Assembly: GCA_015657535.1 (NCBI GenBank)
Contig: JADHZB010001441.1
Coordinates: 62,001-126,000 of the forward strand
DNA: 64,000 nucleotides
From: Nephromyces sp. MM_2019
Lineage: Eukaryota > Apicomplexa > Aconoidasida > Nephromycida
Direction: 5' to 3'
The notes under the pieces were generated by a model. The model worked only from the letters and a program-made list of their open reading frames with translations. It was not told where the DNA came from and ran no database searches. Below, one piece after another: positions 50,501-62,516 of this stretch (positions within the stretch are counted from its first letter, which is position 1; the number at the start of each line of letters is the position of its first letter). A program made the position numbers and the translations under genes.

Positions 50501-53486
50501 AGAAATTCGGAATAATAAAGAGGCGCCGATACCCTCTTGCTCCACGAGGTACTCAATAGCAGAGCAATAACACTTCAAAAGTTTTCATTTACCGTGCTGA
50601 TCCCCTCTAGTCGACCTCATGATTTGAGCACAAATAACTAATCACAGTCTTCTTTCCTTTATTGGTATAACGAAATTTTGTACGTCAGCCAGAAAGTGTT
50701 CCACCGCAAGCACGCATACAGCTGTCGAGGTGAAGGCAAAAACGTAGCCGAGGTTTTTTTGTGTGCATAATATACTCCTACCGTAGGGCGGCGATGCTCA
50801 CGACTGGTTATTGAACAGCATACACTCGGCTTTGTCTCCGAAAAAAAAACCAAAAAGAGACCACCGGTGCTGCAGACAACACAACGAAGGCGATTCTAGC
50901 ATTGCACCAAGTGTGGTGTGCTCGCAACGTTTGCTCACCCGCGCACATGAATTGAAGCAAATTCTAACCATTTTTTGCAGATAACAAGCTCAGGTTGGAA
51001 GAGGCATTTGCTGACCGTGTGGTACCGGGCAACTGGCGGTGCTATACTACACTCTTTGGACAGCTGCCGAGTTAATTATATACCTAGCCATGCTAGAGTT
51101 ACCCTCTCTAGGCTGCTATATTGTCTTATGGAATGCAGCTTATATATCCGAATGAAAACACAAATTTTGCCATCAAAAAAATCGAGAAGTTACTAGCTCA
51201 TGTTGTATATAGTCAAGTTCAGGTTCATAGTGATTCGTGTGCACGGTTGTACCCTGCTACGGTCTCTCGGATTTTTAGTTTGCAATAAACAACACAAGAG
51301 GAGCTTTTCCCGACAATTCAATGCTTGTGACTTTCACTTCTAAAATGGTATTTACATTCAGACACGAAGCATGCTCTTTTCTGAGCATCCATAATTTCAC
51401 TCCGTATAGCCTGGTATGCGTGCTTTTTTTTAGATTTTTCGCATGCTATCCATCTAGTAGACCTGAAATTTCGTGAAAACCTCTGAAATTGGTAATATTT
51501 CAAGCTTTATTATGAAAGAGCTCTTTTTTTAGCAAGTGACGACTGTAAAATTTTGAATATTGCTTGAACTTCATTTAGATTGTACGTCATTGTCCCAATG
51601 TGATCGCCTTCTTTCAGCTCAACCGTTTACCTCATGTGCTAAAAAGGTGCTGCGCACTATTGTAAATAAAGAAACTTTCCCTTGTTTAGCATGCTTTCAG
51701 TAATGTTCACCTATTTGTGTGGCTTAATGGCTATCATTTTTTAATTAGATATTCTCTAGCTCTCGAAAGAGAGCACTATGTCTGGGACGGATGCGATTCA
51801 TTGCGCAGTTAGTGGCTTCTATTCAGATTGTACTGAATCCATGCACAAAATTTTAATGCTTTCCTCGATAAAATACCATAATAGAAAGCCCTTTTTTTGG
51901 GAGTGATTTACTCTCTTGTGGGAAAGCCAATATGATTTCCCCCCAAATTCATTTCTTGGAGAATGCAATCAAGACTTTATTACCATTATTATTTTTGGCT
52001 AAAGTAATATTTTTTTGATAAACTGCTAAACCTCTTGCTGTTTAAAATGAAAATTTTATTTTGGAATGCAGCCTTATCAAACTCTTTAGCAATGGAAAAT
52101 TTTTCGAGGGGTTTAACGGATAAAAGTAGCGTGCCCCGCTTGCATCCTTCTCGGGCTTATAAAGGCATAACATCGCTGACGCAAAGCAGTGGAAACTGCC
52201 AACAAAGCTAGTCAAGTGCTTTTCATTTTAGATGTGTACTGGATGCAATACAAAAAGAGATGAAAGTTTGCTACTCAAGCTGAAGGCATCCGCTAGTTCT
52301 TTACGTGGTGCCTAAAAAAAATCGTGAAGTTTCTTTCATAGCAAAAAGCGTCATACTTCCACTTTTGTGTCATCTGTACTTGGTCTTGTGTAAGCCACTT
52401 GCTAGAGGCATGTCACACCTCTCCGAGAAGTAAAACCCCTCTTCAGCCTTAAAATTTGGTCTCCCTCCTAAGCACTTACATCAGCAGATTCTTAAGAAAA
52501 TGAACGCTAATTATGTGCTGAAATTGCTTTTGATATCACTACCATTACATGAATGCCCATAAAATTATCACACACTATGGAAATAATGTTGTTCTTTCGG
52601 CTCTTAAGTATGCAGATGTATGTGGACTTACTGGAACGATTTTTTACTCAAAAAAAGTGTGAATGACAAAAGTAGCTTCTAGATGTTTCTGTATGCAGTG
52701 TGTCACCTGCTTCCATTACGCTAAAGATATGGAGAAAGCACTGCAACAAAAAACTCTAGTACACTATTTCAAGCAAGAGTAGCGTTTAAACAATTTTTCA
52801 TACTTGAGGCTAACAATTATAGGCTTTTCAATAGCTAAGTGCAATGCTTTTAATGACATTTCGACATGGGATAACTTTACTAAGCTTCTAATTAAAAAGC
52901 TCATTAAGCAAAGCAGGTTGTTCGGAAAAAAGTTCGAAGAGTGACCGTTATAGAAGCCTCTAATAAAAAATGAAGTCCAAGTCACTTATTTAGGCATTTC
53001 AATATAATTATGAACTATTTTTTCTTAGATTATTTCAAAGATGACTTTTTATGTGTGGTTGTTTAATCGCCACTTCAGATTTTAGCATGCAGTGATTCTT
53101 GCTATACCAATAGTAGCGGGCTAGTAGCTATTCGAAGAACTTATTTTTTAACATTTACTAAGCCTATCCATTAAACTATTAAAGGCATGCTAGAATGAGA
53201 TATAGATTCCATTGAAAAGTGGATATTACAAAGCTTCAATTGAAACCATTAGGAGAATATGCGTGTGTGCTGGATTCCTTCTACTAAAGTATACTTGGTT
53301 ACCATGTATGAGTCATCAATATATTTGCTGCATTTAATACGCAAGGCAGCATACAAATGAGAGCTAAAAAATATACAAATGAAAAAAGAATGCCAATACT
53401 ATGATTCTGGTAATAACAAGGGTTACGCATAAAACGCGAATAAAATTAGCAACACAATTGTAGTACTACTGGAATACGTGCACTTA

Positions 53487-53552
53487 AGAGGGAAAATCTA
53501 GAGCAACCCTCAAGCTTAACAGGGAAAAACTAGAGTAACCCTTCAGCTTAAG
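53487..53552. repeat. Tandem direct repeat, two copies of about 33 bp
   Basis: Copies at 53487-53520 and 53521-53552 share AGGGAAAA-CTAGAG-AACC and CT-CAAGCTTAA-like ends, with a few substitutions. They are head to tail, non-coding, in the divergent spacer. Confidence 0.75.
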
Positions 53553-53891
53553 AGCTTAAATGTTGAGCTGCAGAATAATCATTACTGCAATATTGCTTCA
53601 AAGAAGACAACTGTGTATCAGCTATTAGCATAAACTGAATAACCCAGCTTGATTTCCCTTACAGGGATTATAACTGCGACTCAAAAAAAGCTGGCAAAGC
53701 TTTCTTCGGAGACGGATCTGCCAGTTCCTAGTTTGATGGAGCTCTAATCTAAGATCATTCTATTTTGCAGTGTGTGACTACATCGTCGCAGTGCAATGCA
53801 TATTGCTATTGTAACGACACTCAACCTTGCTATAAAATATAATATATGCTCTTACATAGATGGAAAATTTTTTTAGATAATTATTCTTTAG

Positions 53892-54040
53892 CTATACAAA
53901 AAGGAGTAGGTACATTATAGGACCTAGTGGATGTGGTAAATCAACTTTTTTGTCAGAATATTCACAAAAGAAATTAATAAAACGTCACGGGTTACATACC
54001 GGTTGGACCTAGTGGTGCAGGTTTACATCAAATTATGTGA
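53892..54040 (+). pseudogene. Walker-A (P-loop) exon fragment with degenerate second copy
   Basis: 53914-53958 encodes YIIGPSGCGKSTFLSEY, a perfect Walker A (GPSGCGKST) of the kind in ABC ATPases and related P-loop kinases. The frame opens after an acceptor-like TTATTCTTTAG (about 53891) and runs 37 codons to TAG at about 54010. A second sense copy, GPSGAG followed by LHQIM and a stop, starts 85 bp later at 54005 and shares GGACCTAGTGG but has lost the Lys-Ser/Thr. No Walker B, Q-loop or signature motif is visible nearby. It could be an isolated exon of an unseen gene, a decayed gene fragment or chance. The downstream residues do not fit guanylate kinase. Confidence 0.3.
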
Positions 54041-54274
54041 AAACGAGCAAGGATTGAAAAAGTGTCTTGCGGTGATCCTACAAAATTCTGCGCTCCTATG
54101 TTACAGTAAAGCTAAAAGCAGTTTTTTTTCATTGCCTGGGTATGCATTCCATTCCTGAGTTTTTATATCTTAGGCAATATCATCAAAAAAGGCTTATCCC
54201 GTACTTCAACTTATGCCATGGCCTAGTAGCCCGCCGCATGCCCACTGATGGCTTCGCCCCCAACTGTATGCCTA

Positions 54275-54643
54275 ATGCGCGCCATTCAGCCTGATTCGAT
54301 ATTCCGTGATTTGCTAGTGCAACAGCGGAGTGCTGTCGCAATTCAATAAAATCCGCTTTTAATCCTCGCTACCACCTTTCAGGGGCCTGCCGTCGAGCTC
54401 TACCAGCAAATTTGGTCCGATGCTTTATTCCATGAGGCGGCTTCGTGTGTAACTGACTGGGGAAGTCGCCGCCGCGACTTAGGGGGAGTAAGTGCTAACG
54501 TGTCATTATATTTTCGGCAAAATTTGCGCGGGCCCATGACGCAATGCACCATCAAATTTCCCTCCCACGCGGCTCACCGGGTGCGAGCATTAGCCCTCCA
54601 TGGCGTTCAGTTGCTAAGGTCTCGTAACTTTTCGTCATTTTAA
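54275..54643 (+). CDS. GC-rich open frame, unrecognised, possibly spliced
   Basis: The sequence is visibly GC-richer than its surroundings. An ATG at 54275 opens 24 codons (MRAIQPDSIFRDLLVQQRSA) to a TAA at 54347. In the same frame, 97 codons (54350-54640) are open to TAA at 54641. A 105-nt candidate exon 54383-54487 has a consensus acceptor (CTACCACCTTTCAG) and donor (GTAAGT) and encodes GPAVELYQQIWSDALFHEAA and onward. GTCGCA at 54335 could be the donor of a 48-nt in-phase intron removing the TAA. No family match. It may be an exon of an unidentified plus gene, an insert of foreign origin, or a chance frame favoured by GC content. Confidence 0.25.
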
Positions 54644-55137
54644 AAAAAATTTGATGGCGGGGAATCCATGAATAGTTCCTACAATGTGCCAAGGAATTAA
54701 CAGAGGCTAAATAACGGTTTTAGGAACTGAAGAGGATGAAGTAGTGGAAAAAGCTGGAGTTTTCCATTGCTCGCTTTAAAAGTTTTGCTTGGTATGCTTG
54801 AAACTGGTTTTGTGTAGATGTTTTTCCCCGAGTTCAGCAGGTCACCCTTAGTAGTATAATTGCAGGGCGGCAGCTTACCTTCCTTCCATAGATTCGTCGT
54901 AAAGTGGTTGCGGTAGTTGTTCCGGAGAGATTATTTGTGGTATGAATGAAGAGTAACTTGTGGCCTCCGTTTGTTGAGTAAATATCCCCGTAGTACTTTT
55001 TATTTTGGGCAGTGCCTCCGGGAAACGAATTTATCGATCTAGGTGTGCTGAAGCACAAGTATGCGTGCCAATAGTTTTTAACGTTGGTAATTCCGCACTG
55101 TTTACATGAGGTGAAGTATCAGAGGTCTTTTCGAAAC

Positions 55138-58100
55138 ATGGATAACGAGCTTGGTCTAGGGAAGGCTGCAGGTACAGCAGCTTTAGCAGCTTGTGGTGCC
55201 GAGATCTTGACTCTCCCGTTTGATACCGTGAAAGTGAGGATGCAGCTTTCCCCTGGGAATACTACCTTCTTTCGAACGTTAATACGCTTGATAACAGGTT
55301 TATATTTTGTCTGCATCTTGGTTGTGTCGTTAAGAGGATTGTTTTGTTATTACGTATGTGGATATGATATAGTCTTTCACATGAAAGGGCAGTGAAAACA
55401 TTCACTTTTGGGATTTGGTTTTGCACCCTTGAGTTGTGTCTATTGAAACTTTATTGCCACACAAGAAAAATTCTTCTGCTCGCTTAGCATTAGATATTTT
55501 CTGGAAATTTGTGAAAAAGGGTATGCATGGCACAGATACTTGTAATAGGTGTATGTTGTGCCATCTTACGCTTTCGGTATAATCGTGCCACTGTGTTAGA
55601 AGATGAGTAGCTATTTTTGTTTTAAATTTCATGTTTGGAGGCAGGAGGAATGGAATTTTTTAGCTCACAAAACGCCCTTAGGCTATAAACTTTATTTAAT
55701 GTGATTAGATTTTTAAACTTAGTATGCAGTGTTTGGAGGGTTCATTGTATGATACTAATGTTTGGCAAGTTTATTTAGCTGTTAATAGGTGAGGTTCTTG
55801 TATTATACTTTTTGGGTAGCTGTACTTTTCTTGAATTGTTACAAGTTGCAGAGCATATAGCCGTTACTATGTGGTTACTCCTCTAATCTTGCTACGACGG
55901 TATTCGCTTGACTGTGAAAGCAAAGCCACATTAAGGTGCATGTTAAGATATCTTTTTTGAATGAACTCTCTCCTATTGTATTATTGAAACTTTTAAACGC
56001 TTAAGTACCCTTGTGAGGTGACGCTTGAGATGAAGATAGTTTTGTAGCTGCTGCCTAGAAAGCTGCCGTTTTTTTAGGCGGAAAATGAATACCCCATGTG
56101 GACCAGGAAAAATTATATCGATAAATGTTCTTTTGCAGGATTCAGTGCTGTGTGAAACGCTCATCAATTTCATAATGTTGTGGCTCAATAGTAGCTTGAA
56201 CTTTTTGTAGAATAGTTGGTGGCTCCGGTGGCGGCTTAACTTTGTCCTTAGTTCCTTCCCAAGATTAGATTTTCGATTGTAAATTGAAATAGCGTTTATT
56301 CGCGTCGTTGTGCCATATGTTGGTTCCCTGCTGCATACAGCACATTTGCATACCTGCGTGATTTTAAATGTTTGCATGTGTTGTGAAGAATAATTTTCCA
56401 TATCCTTTATGCTACCCAATTTTTGTGATGAGCAGTTTTCTGCTTAGGTCCTTGTGAGTTTCTCTCCCACCATAGCGCTACTGTATCTCGCGTGTCATGT
56501 TATATGTAAGGCTTTTTTTCATTTGCAAGTTCTCTATAGATGTGAGCGTTGTAATTTTTACGCTGTGCCTAGCATGTTTTTTGTTGTAGAGGAGAGTGTT
56601 ACTGCTCCTTGGAAGGGGCTCTTTGCTGGTCTACAAAGGCAAATAAGTTATGGCACTCTGAGAATCAGCTTCTATATCCCTGTAAGGGACTATATATCTA
56701 AAATGACAAACTCAGACGCCAACTCTCCTTCTTTTGGCGCAAAGGTTGCTTCCGGGATGGTTAGTGGTGGTACTGCCATGCTAATAGCTAGCCCCACTGA
56801 CCTTCTTAAAGTTAGGATGCAGGGCTCTGCTCAATTGACTTCCACTGCTAAACCAAGGTATTGTTAATTCTTTATGTGACTAAAAGTCTTTCAGATTACT
56901 GAAAGGTTGCGATTTTAGTAAATGCATATTTCTTTGTATAAGAAATAGTGATATTTTTTTCGGGGTTTTACAAAGTGTTGAATGCTTTTGGAGTGATTAT
57001 GCCCTGTGAAAGTTTACCAGGATACTGCCAGAACAGAAATGTAGTCGGGAAGTTAAGTTTTTTATACTTTTCAATGAAAGCTTTGTGTATCGTGTGAATT
57101 GGAGGGTTTTTGCGAAGAATTCGCGTTCTATATTGACTGTTTTTATAGCCGATATACAAGCAGAGGGTTTACGAGCGCTATATAAAGGCATATATTACTT
57201 GTTAATGCACATATTTCCCCTGATATAATTATATAACAGTTTTAAGTTAGTGAGATTGCTCAGTCTCGTACTTAATACCTGCATATTTAAGATATTTAAT
57301 GATTTTTTTGGTAAGGTGCTATCTGGATATTTCTGTAGCTCTTCATACTAGAAGTTGCAGCAGGCCTTTTGAAAGAATTTCAAGTTTACTTATATACTTC
57401 CATGAAGTGGGAATCACTTCTCGTTCTTGACGTTTTCTACTGCGTGCCTCTGATTTAAGTGCATTAAAGTCGCATTCTGGCTCAATTCACGTGCTCTTTA
57501 CGCCGGCTGCGACTGTCTTGTGCTTGTAATTTGTCATTTTTAACGCATTTTTTGTATTAGCGTATTAGCGATGCAAAATTTTAATGTAGTAGCATCATCT
57601 GCTGTAAGGTTTCGTGTTTATCAGGTGCCTGCTTCACGCTGCAATATATTACGTAAATTTGTTTTTTGTTTTTATAAGTTTTTTTCGAAATCTCTGCAAT
57701 AAGCTTGCGGAAGAGGCACTTTATGTGTGTTAATGATAGATGGTCTCATTCATAACAAAAAACGCACACAAACACATAAAATATGCACGCACAAGCATGT
57801 ACACATATACACAGACATCTACAGAGACACCTCATACACACAGACAGCTCGCAAGCCCACATACGCACAGAGATATAGACAGACATGTACACACACACGA
57901 TCACCACACAAACACGCATAGATACGCACTCGCACACACAAGGCACTACACATACATACACCCCCAAACGCACACACCACACACACACACTCGCACATAC
58001 AGTTAGAAACAATAATGTGTTTGATGCTGTTACCCACTTCTTTTATTTACAGTCGCTTTTACTGAGGTTTGCAATGTAAATCACTCTCTTGTTGTTTGCA

Positions 58101-59624
58101 TTTTCAAAGAAACATCCTAATGTTGTTGCGATGCAACTGGTCATTTACTCCAAAAGGAGGAGTGTCTTTTGCTGTAGTACAGCTTATTTTCACGCTGGAA
58201 TATTACCCCTCATGAAGCATGCTCTTTCTTGATTTCGTGTGTGTATGTGTTTCTTGCCTATATTCTATTTTTTATCCGCTCTTGTATTTGTTTAGTTATA
58301 CTATCCTTTCCAGCTTCGCTTTTACTTCTCCGGGATTTCTTCTGATAATCTTCATTTTATCGTTGCATTTTTCAACTTCTTACACTATTTTTCACGCATT
58401 TTTGATGTTTACTAAATTTTCAGGTATACTAGCACCTATAACGCTTACTCAACCATCATCCGTACTGAAGGTTTCAAGAGCTTGTGGACTGGGGCTGGGA
58501 CTAACGCAATGCGGTGCTGCATTATTAATGCTTGCGAGCTCGCTGCGTATGATCAATTTAAGGAGTTTTTACTGCACAAAAAAATTATGAACGATGGAGT
58601 GCTTTTGCACACAATCTCGGGTTTTTTCGCCGGTTTCTGCGCTTTGATTTTTGGCAGCCCTTTCGATGTCACAAAAACTAGAATGATGAATGCTGTCCCG
58701 GGGACGTACCGAAGTGAGTTTTCTTTTGAAAATTGATGCATGGTTGGAATTAAGTTTATATTCTCAAGTTTTTAGCTGCTGAGGGCAGTAGTTAGTTTTG
58801 TCTAGTAATTTTGAGGTTTTTTCATCAGTTCAATTTCATGTTTTTTTCAGATTTTAAAATCTTTTGAGTATCAGATGCGTATCTTTCAGAGTATCAAATG
58901 CGTATCTTTTTGAGTCTCATATGCGTATCTTTTACCGAAGTTGTGTTTTCACAGTTAATTTCCCAATTTTCAAGCTTTTTCGCTGTTTGAATTTTTTGCT
59001 TAAGCTGTTTAAGGTGCATTAGAATACACCTTGTAATTGACTGTTAATGTCACATGTATGGGGTGCTGTATGGTGTATGATGCAAACACTTATTGGAAAT
59101 AAACGTTTTGAAAAATAAAAAGATTGCTTTACTTTGGTATTTGGAAACTACTAGTTCATGACGGTTTTTATCTATGCAAGGAAAAATGAGTGTTATGAAT
59201 TTTTGGCCTCTCCAATTCGCTTTCTCAGGAGAAGCAGTTTGCAGTTTCTGATGCATCAATTTAAACGCATTTTTAACCTGCTTTACGTGGCTTTAGCTCG
59301 AAGTTTTTAGCTAAAATGAGATTAATCCTTTAGAGGTCTTAGTCTATAAAGATTGTGGTCCTTGGATCTACTGCTTGCTCATGCCTAAACCTTCTGAGCA
59401 CTTTCTTTTTGTGATTTGAGGGGGGTATTCCAACTTGACAATCGATTTTGTGTTTGCAAAATGTGTCTTCAGATGTTTTTGACGCGATATTCAAGACAGT
59501 TCGAAGCGAAGGGTTTTTAGCCTTTTATAAAGGCTTCGGTCCTAACGTTTTGAGGCTCGGAAGTTTCAATGTGGCGTTATTTGTTCTGTTAGAACAGTCG
59601 AGGAATTTAATCAAGAAGTTGTGA
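55138..59624 (+). CDS. Mitochondrial carrier family protein, UCP/dicarboxylate-carrier-like
   Basis: Four exons: 55138-55297, 56590-56857, 58424-58713, 59473-59624. Phases 1, 2 and 1 match and the total is 870 nt, 289 aa, the standard carrier length. Three repeats carry the signature P-x-D-x-x-K: PFDTVKVRMQ (from P27), PTDLLKVRMQ (from P122) and PFDVTKTRMM (from P222). Each is followed by the helix-loop W-KG, W-TG or Y-KG motif. Contact-point arginines are R78 (GTLRISFY), R173 (NAMRCCIINACEL) and R267 (NVLRLGSFN), the triplet typical of uncoupling proteins and di/tricarboxylate carriers. The wording IINACELAAYDQ-K and SPFDVTKTRMM is closest to plant UCP/DIC carriers. It probably exchanges dicarboxylates or similar anions across the inner mitochondrial membrane; substrate unproven. 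Intron 2 (about 1.6 kb) carries a CA microsatellite and intron 3 a tandem repeat. Confidence 0.93.
57766..58005. repeat. Long CA/GT microsatellite in intron 2 of the carrier
   Basis: About 240 bp of interrupted CA repeats with C-A-G/T variants (ACACACACACTCGCACATAC type). It is CA on the sense strand, opposite to the TG bias of most tracts in sense introns here. It produces spurious His/Thr-rich frames on the + strand and Cys/Val-rich frames on the - strand. Confidence 0.85.
58866..58932 (+). repeat. Three tandem copies of a 23-26-bp unit
   Basis: The unit GAGTATCAGATGCGTATCTT occurs three times with small changes (starting about 58866, 58889 and 58912) in intron 3 of the carrier, about 150 bp after the exon 3 donor. 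It could be intronic spacer expansion or a protein-binding array. Confidence 0.75.
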
Positions 59625-62516
59625 GCCCAGCTATTCAAGTGCATGGAATACATTCACGGGTATGAATTTTGAGTATGTGTGTATGCTACAATGTGGAAAG
59701 ACTTGCTTGGCTTGTATAGTAGTAACGAGATAATTGCAACTGCAAGATGAATTTCTTAAAGCTAGCTCTTTTTTGTTACTGGATGTTTAATAGTGTCGCT
59801 CGAGCGATCGCTGGAGGGTTATTTTTAAGCTTTCACGCTTGTGAATGCATCATGAAATTGTTAAACTGGAGTAGGATTGGTTGCTTCCTTGACATGATTT
59901 TCTCTTGTGTTTGATGTTTTCATCGAGCTGCACTCCGTTGTTCCGTTTGTTAGCATCATTGTAAGTTTCAGCATCATTGTCTGTGCACAACTCTCAGCAT
60001 TATTTGCAGAGCAATTACTTAGTTCACGCTATCTTTACTCATTAGCTGTTTCTTTTTAAACACTGGTTTTGTGGCTATTACGGGAATATGAGCTTCATCA
60101 CCAAAATAATGTTGAAGATTGCTGCGTTACCTGCTTTTTTTTTAGATCTTTGTGCGGATTCCAGCGTTTCAAGCATGTTCTAGGTGTGCTACTGAAACTA
60201 ACATATGCGATTTTTCCATCTTCTACTAGTTTGTGGATTTGTATGTTGTGCTTTCTACTTTGAGTGTGCTTTAGAAGTATTCCTACTCCGCTGTTTGAAA
60301 GAATCTGCGCAAGTCGGTACATGCTGATGGTTTATAGGCTTTTTGATGCTGCTAATTGGAGCAGCTATGTGACACGCTTTTTATGAAAAAGGACGTGGGA
60401 AGCAATGAACTAAACAAACGCTAATCTGCTGATTATAATGACGTGTGTCTTTGCCTTTTCAATGTCTTAGCGCGAGTTATCAATTCTCTTTGAAGTGTTT
60501 ATATCGACTAGTTATTGTGTGGAGCAGTCGGATTCATTTTATAGATATTCTGCCATCATTAACTGTGTTGCGTTTTCCTTCCTCTTTAGGTTTTTAACTT
60601 GAGTTTTTTTGCGTGCAATGGTAATTGTTCCCACTCTGACGCTTGTTGAAGGTTGTGGTGTGTGTTGCATCTTGATCCTTGTTTTTTTTAATTTGTTTGT
60701 ATTATTACGGAGGCTTAATTTCGATGCTACTTATGCTGCTATGGGCTACTTGGAATTCTCGAGCCCTCATATTGTGTTTAATCTGCCTTGATATCTATGC
60801 AAATTATATTGTATTAGATATATTCTTCAATCACGCCTGTTTGGCTGAATATTTATAGTAAGTAAGCTTACGAGCTGCTCAGTTGAGCTCCCTTGTAATC
60901 GCCTAGCGTTCAAATTGTGTTATTTTAAATGTAAAGAAACTTGTTTTGTGATGTGTCTCGAAGGTAAGGTTTACTGCATATGCTACTTTTGTGTGTATTT
61001 CTGTGTAATTCAGGCTATAGTCCTATTTTATGAATATTTGTGACAGATTGCTGTTATTACCAAAGCATGAACCTCAATAATATCTCTGAAGTATCGCCGT
61101 TTCTCTCGAGCCACTATATAAAATATATACATGACTGCAAGTCTTGGCAATTAGAACAAGTTTGACTCTCGATTAGCCCTTTGAGTTTTTAATGAATCAG
61201 AATTTGGAGAACTACTCCCAGGCGGAAGATTGCATTCCCGAGATTTTTATCGAGTATTTTTTATACATGAGGAGTACTGTTTACTAAAAATATTGACTAT
61301 TCTGTCTTCTGCATGTTTTTCTTGCTTTCGGTCTGTCCCCCTTTTTTTGCGATGGTTTAGCATCAAAATTTTAATTTGATTTGTAAGTTTGTACTGTGTG
61401 CTTATTCCGATTGATTTATTGGCATATTTTGGCTTACTGGTGATTCGTAACGCAAGATAGGTATTCGAACTAATATTTTACATTTAGTGCTGTTTTCAGG
61501 TTTATTGTCGGGATGCGCCACTACCAATAAATTTGAGTTTTTACTAAACTGGTAAAAATTCCAACTATTTTTAACGCGGAAAAGGCGTCTTAACCGCAAA
61601 AGCAGGCGATTTCTCAGTTGTTTAATGAGAGCTCTTCAGTGCATTTTGCTTCACAAGAAGTACTTAATGAAATACAAGCCTAATCGCCATAATTCGAATT
61701 TTTTGCGAAAATTTAGGCCTATAGTTACAAAGATTGCTCATACATTAACATAGCTCTTGGTGCGAGTTAAAAGTTAGGTCTCACTGATACTTGTTCATGT
61801 CATGCAATTGAAATATTGTATAAATCTTGGAAGGTGCTTTCCAGGGGTTTTTATTTGTCAGCATAAGAATATTGTAATATTATGCGGCGTGCAACTCTAG
61901 CAGAGTAGCGGGAATTTTACTACTCTATGAAGGTGAAAAAACCTACGAATTGTTGATTTATGCCGAATTTTTATCGAGACTCAATCAAGGATGTCCACTT
62001 GATTTAATGGCCTTAAGGTTGTGTATTAGGTTGCAACATCTTCTACTTAGAAAATTTAACCAACTTTTATCTTAGGTAATTGTTCAATTGTAATATTGAA
62101 TAAAGCAACCAAATTTAAATGTAAATAAATATATATTCCTGATCATGAGTTATGTAGTAGCTAATATTAAGGCGATATCGATGCTTCCGAGGGTCCTTTA
62201 TGGGAGATTTGAGAGTGAAGTTTGCCACGGCAGCTTTGTAGTAAGATGTGTTATCGTTATGTTAGGGCATCATCAAGCGTTTAGTATTGACCTATAGCTT
62301 AAAAGAAGACCTAGCACCCCCAAGTATTTATTAATCTATGGCTTAAAAGAATACCTAACAGTCCATATATATTATGTAGGCTGTTTTTCTAAAATGGCTT
62401 TATAAATTTATGCCAAGCTGATATATGCGAGCCAAAAATATGAGGGTGTGCTTTGTGTCTTGCCCTAGTTGCCTTCCGAGGGATTCTGTGTAGTTACGGT
62501 CACCTAACAGGTCTGT
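59625..62516. other. Intergenic region downstream of the carrier, no gene recognised
   Basis: About 2.9 kb, T-rich on the + strand up to about 62 kb. Frames are at most 75 codons and none has domain or splice support. A minus-strand frame at 61402-61599 contains a 60-nt piece after TTTTTACCAG, too weak to call. Confidence 0.5.
62291..62360. repeat. Direct repeat pair, 26 bp, spaced 44 bp
   Basis: Copies at 62291-62316 and 62335-62360 share CTATxGCTTAAAAGAAxACC followed by TA-CA. About 160 bp upstream of the candidate gene at 62517. Confidence 0.6.

Larger units (their letters stand above)
46956..55137. other. Divergent intergenic region between synthase and carrier
   Basis: About 8.2 kb containing both promoters. 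The + strand is A-rich up to about 50.5 kb and T-rich from about 51 kb, marking the divide. Minus-strand frames at 47349-47579 and 48744-49005 are small and hydrophobic. A frame at 48519 (MRFNNLQRSFFVRMKHENLR) ends in GTAAGTATAT and could be a 5' exon. At 50992 an acceptor-like TTTTTTGCAG precedes a 73-codon plus frame. None is convincing. The Walker-A fragment and the GC-rich frame are listed separately. Confidence 0.45.

Noticed and set aside
57727..58037. Several 60-90-codon His/Thr or Cys/Val frames
   Set aside because: They are translations of the CA/GT microsatellite in carrier intron 2.
60069..61599. Short ORFs downstream of the carrier
   Set aside because: All under 75 codons, no splice context or family match, composition of T-rich spacer.
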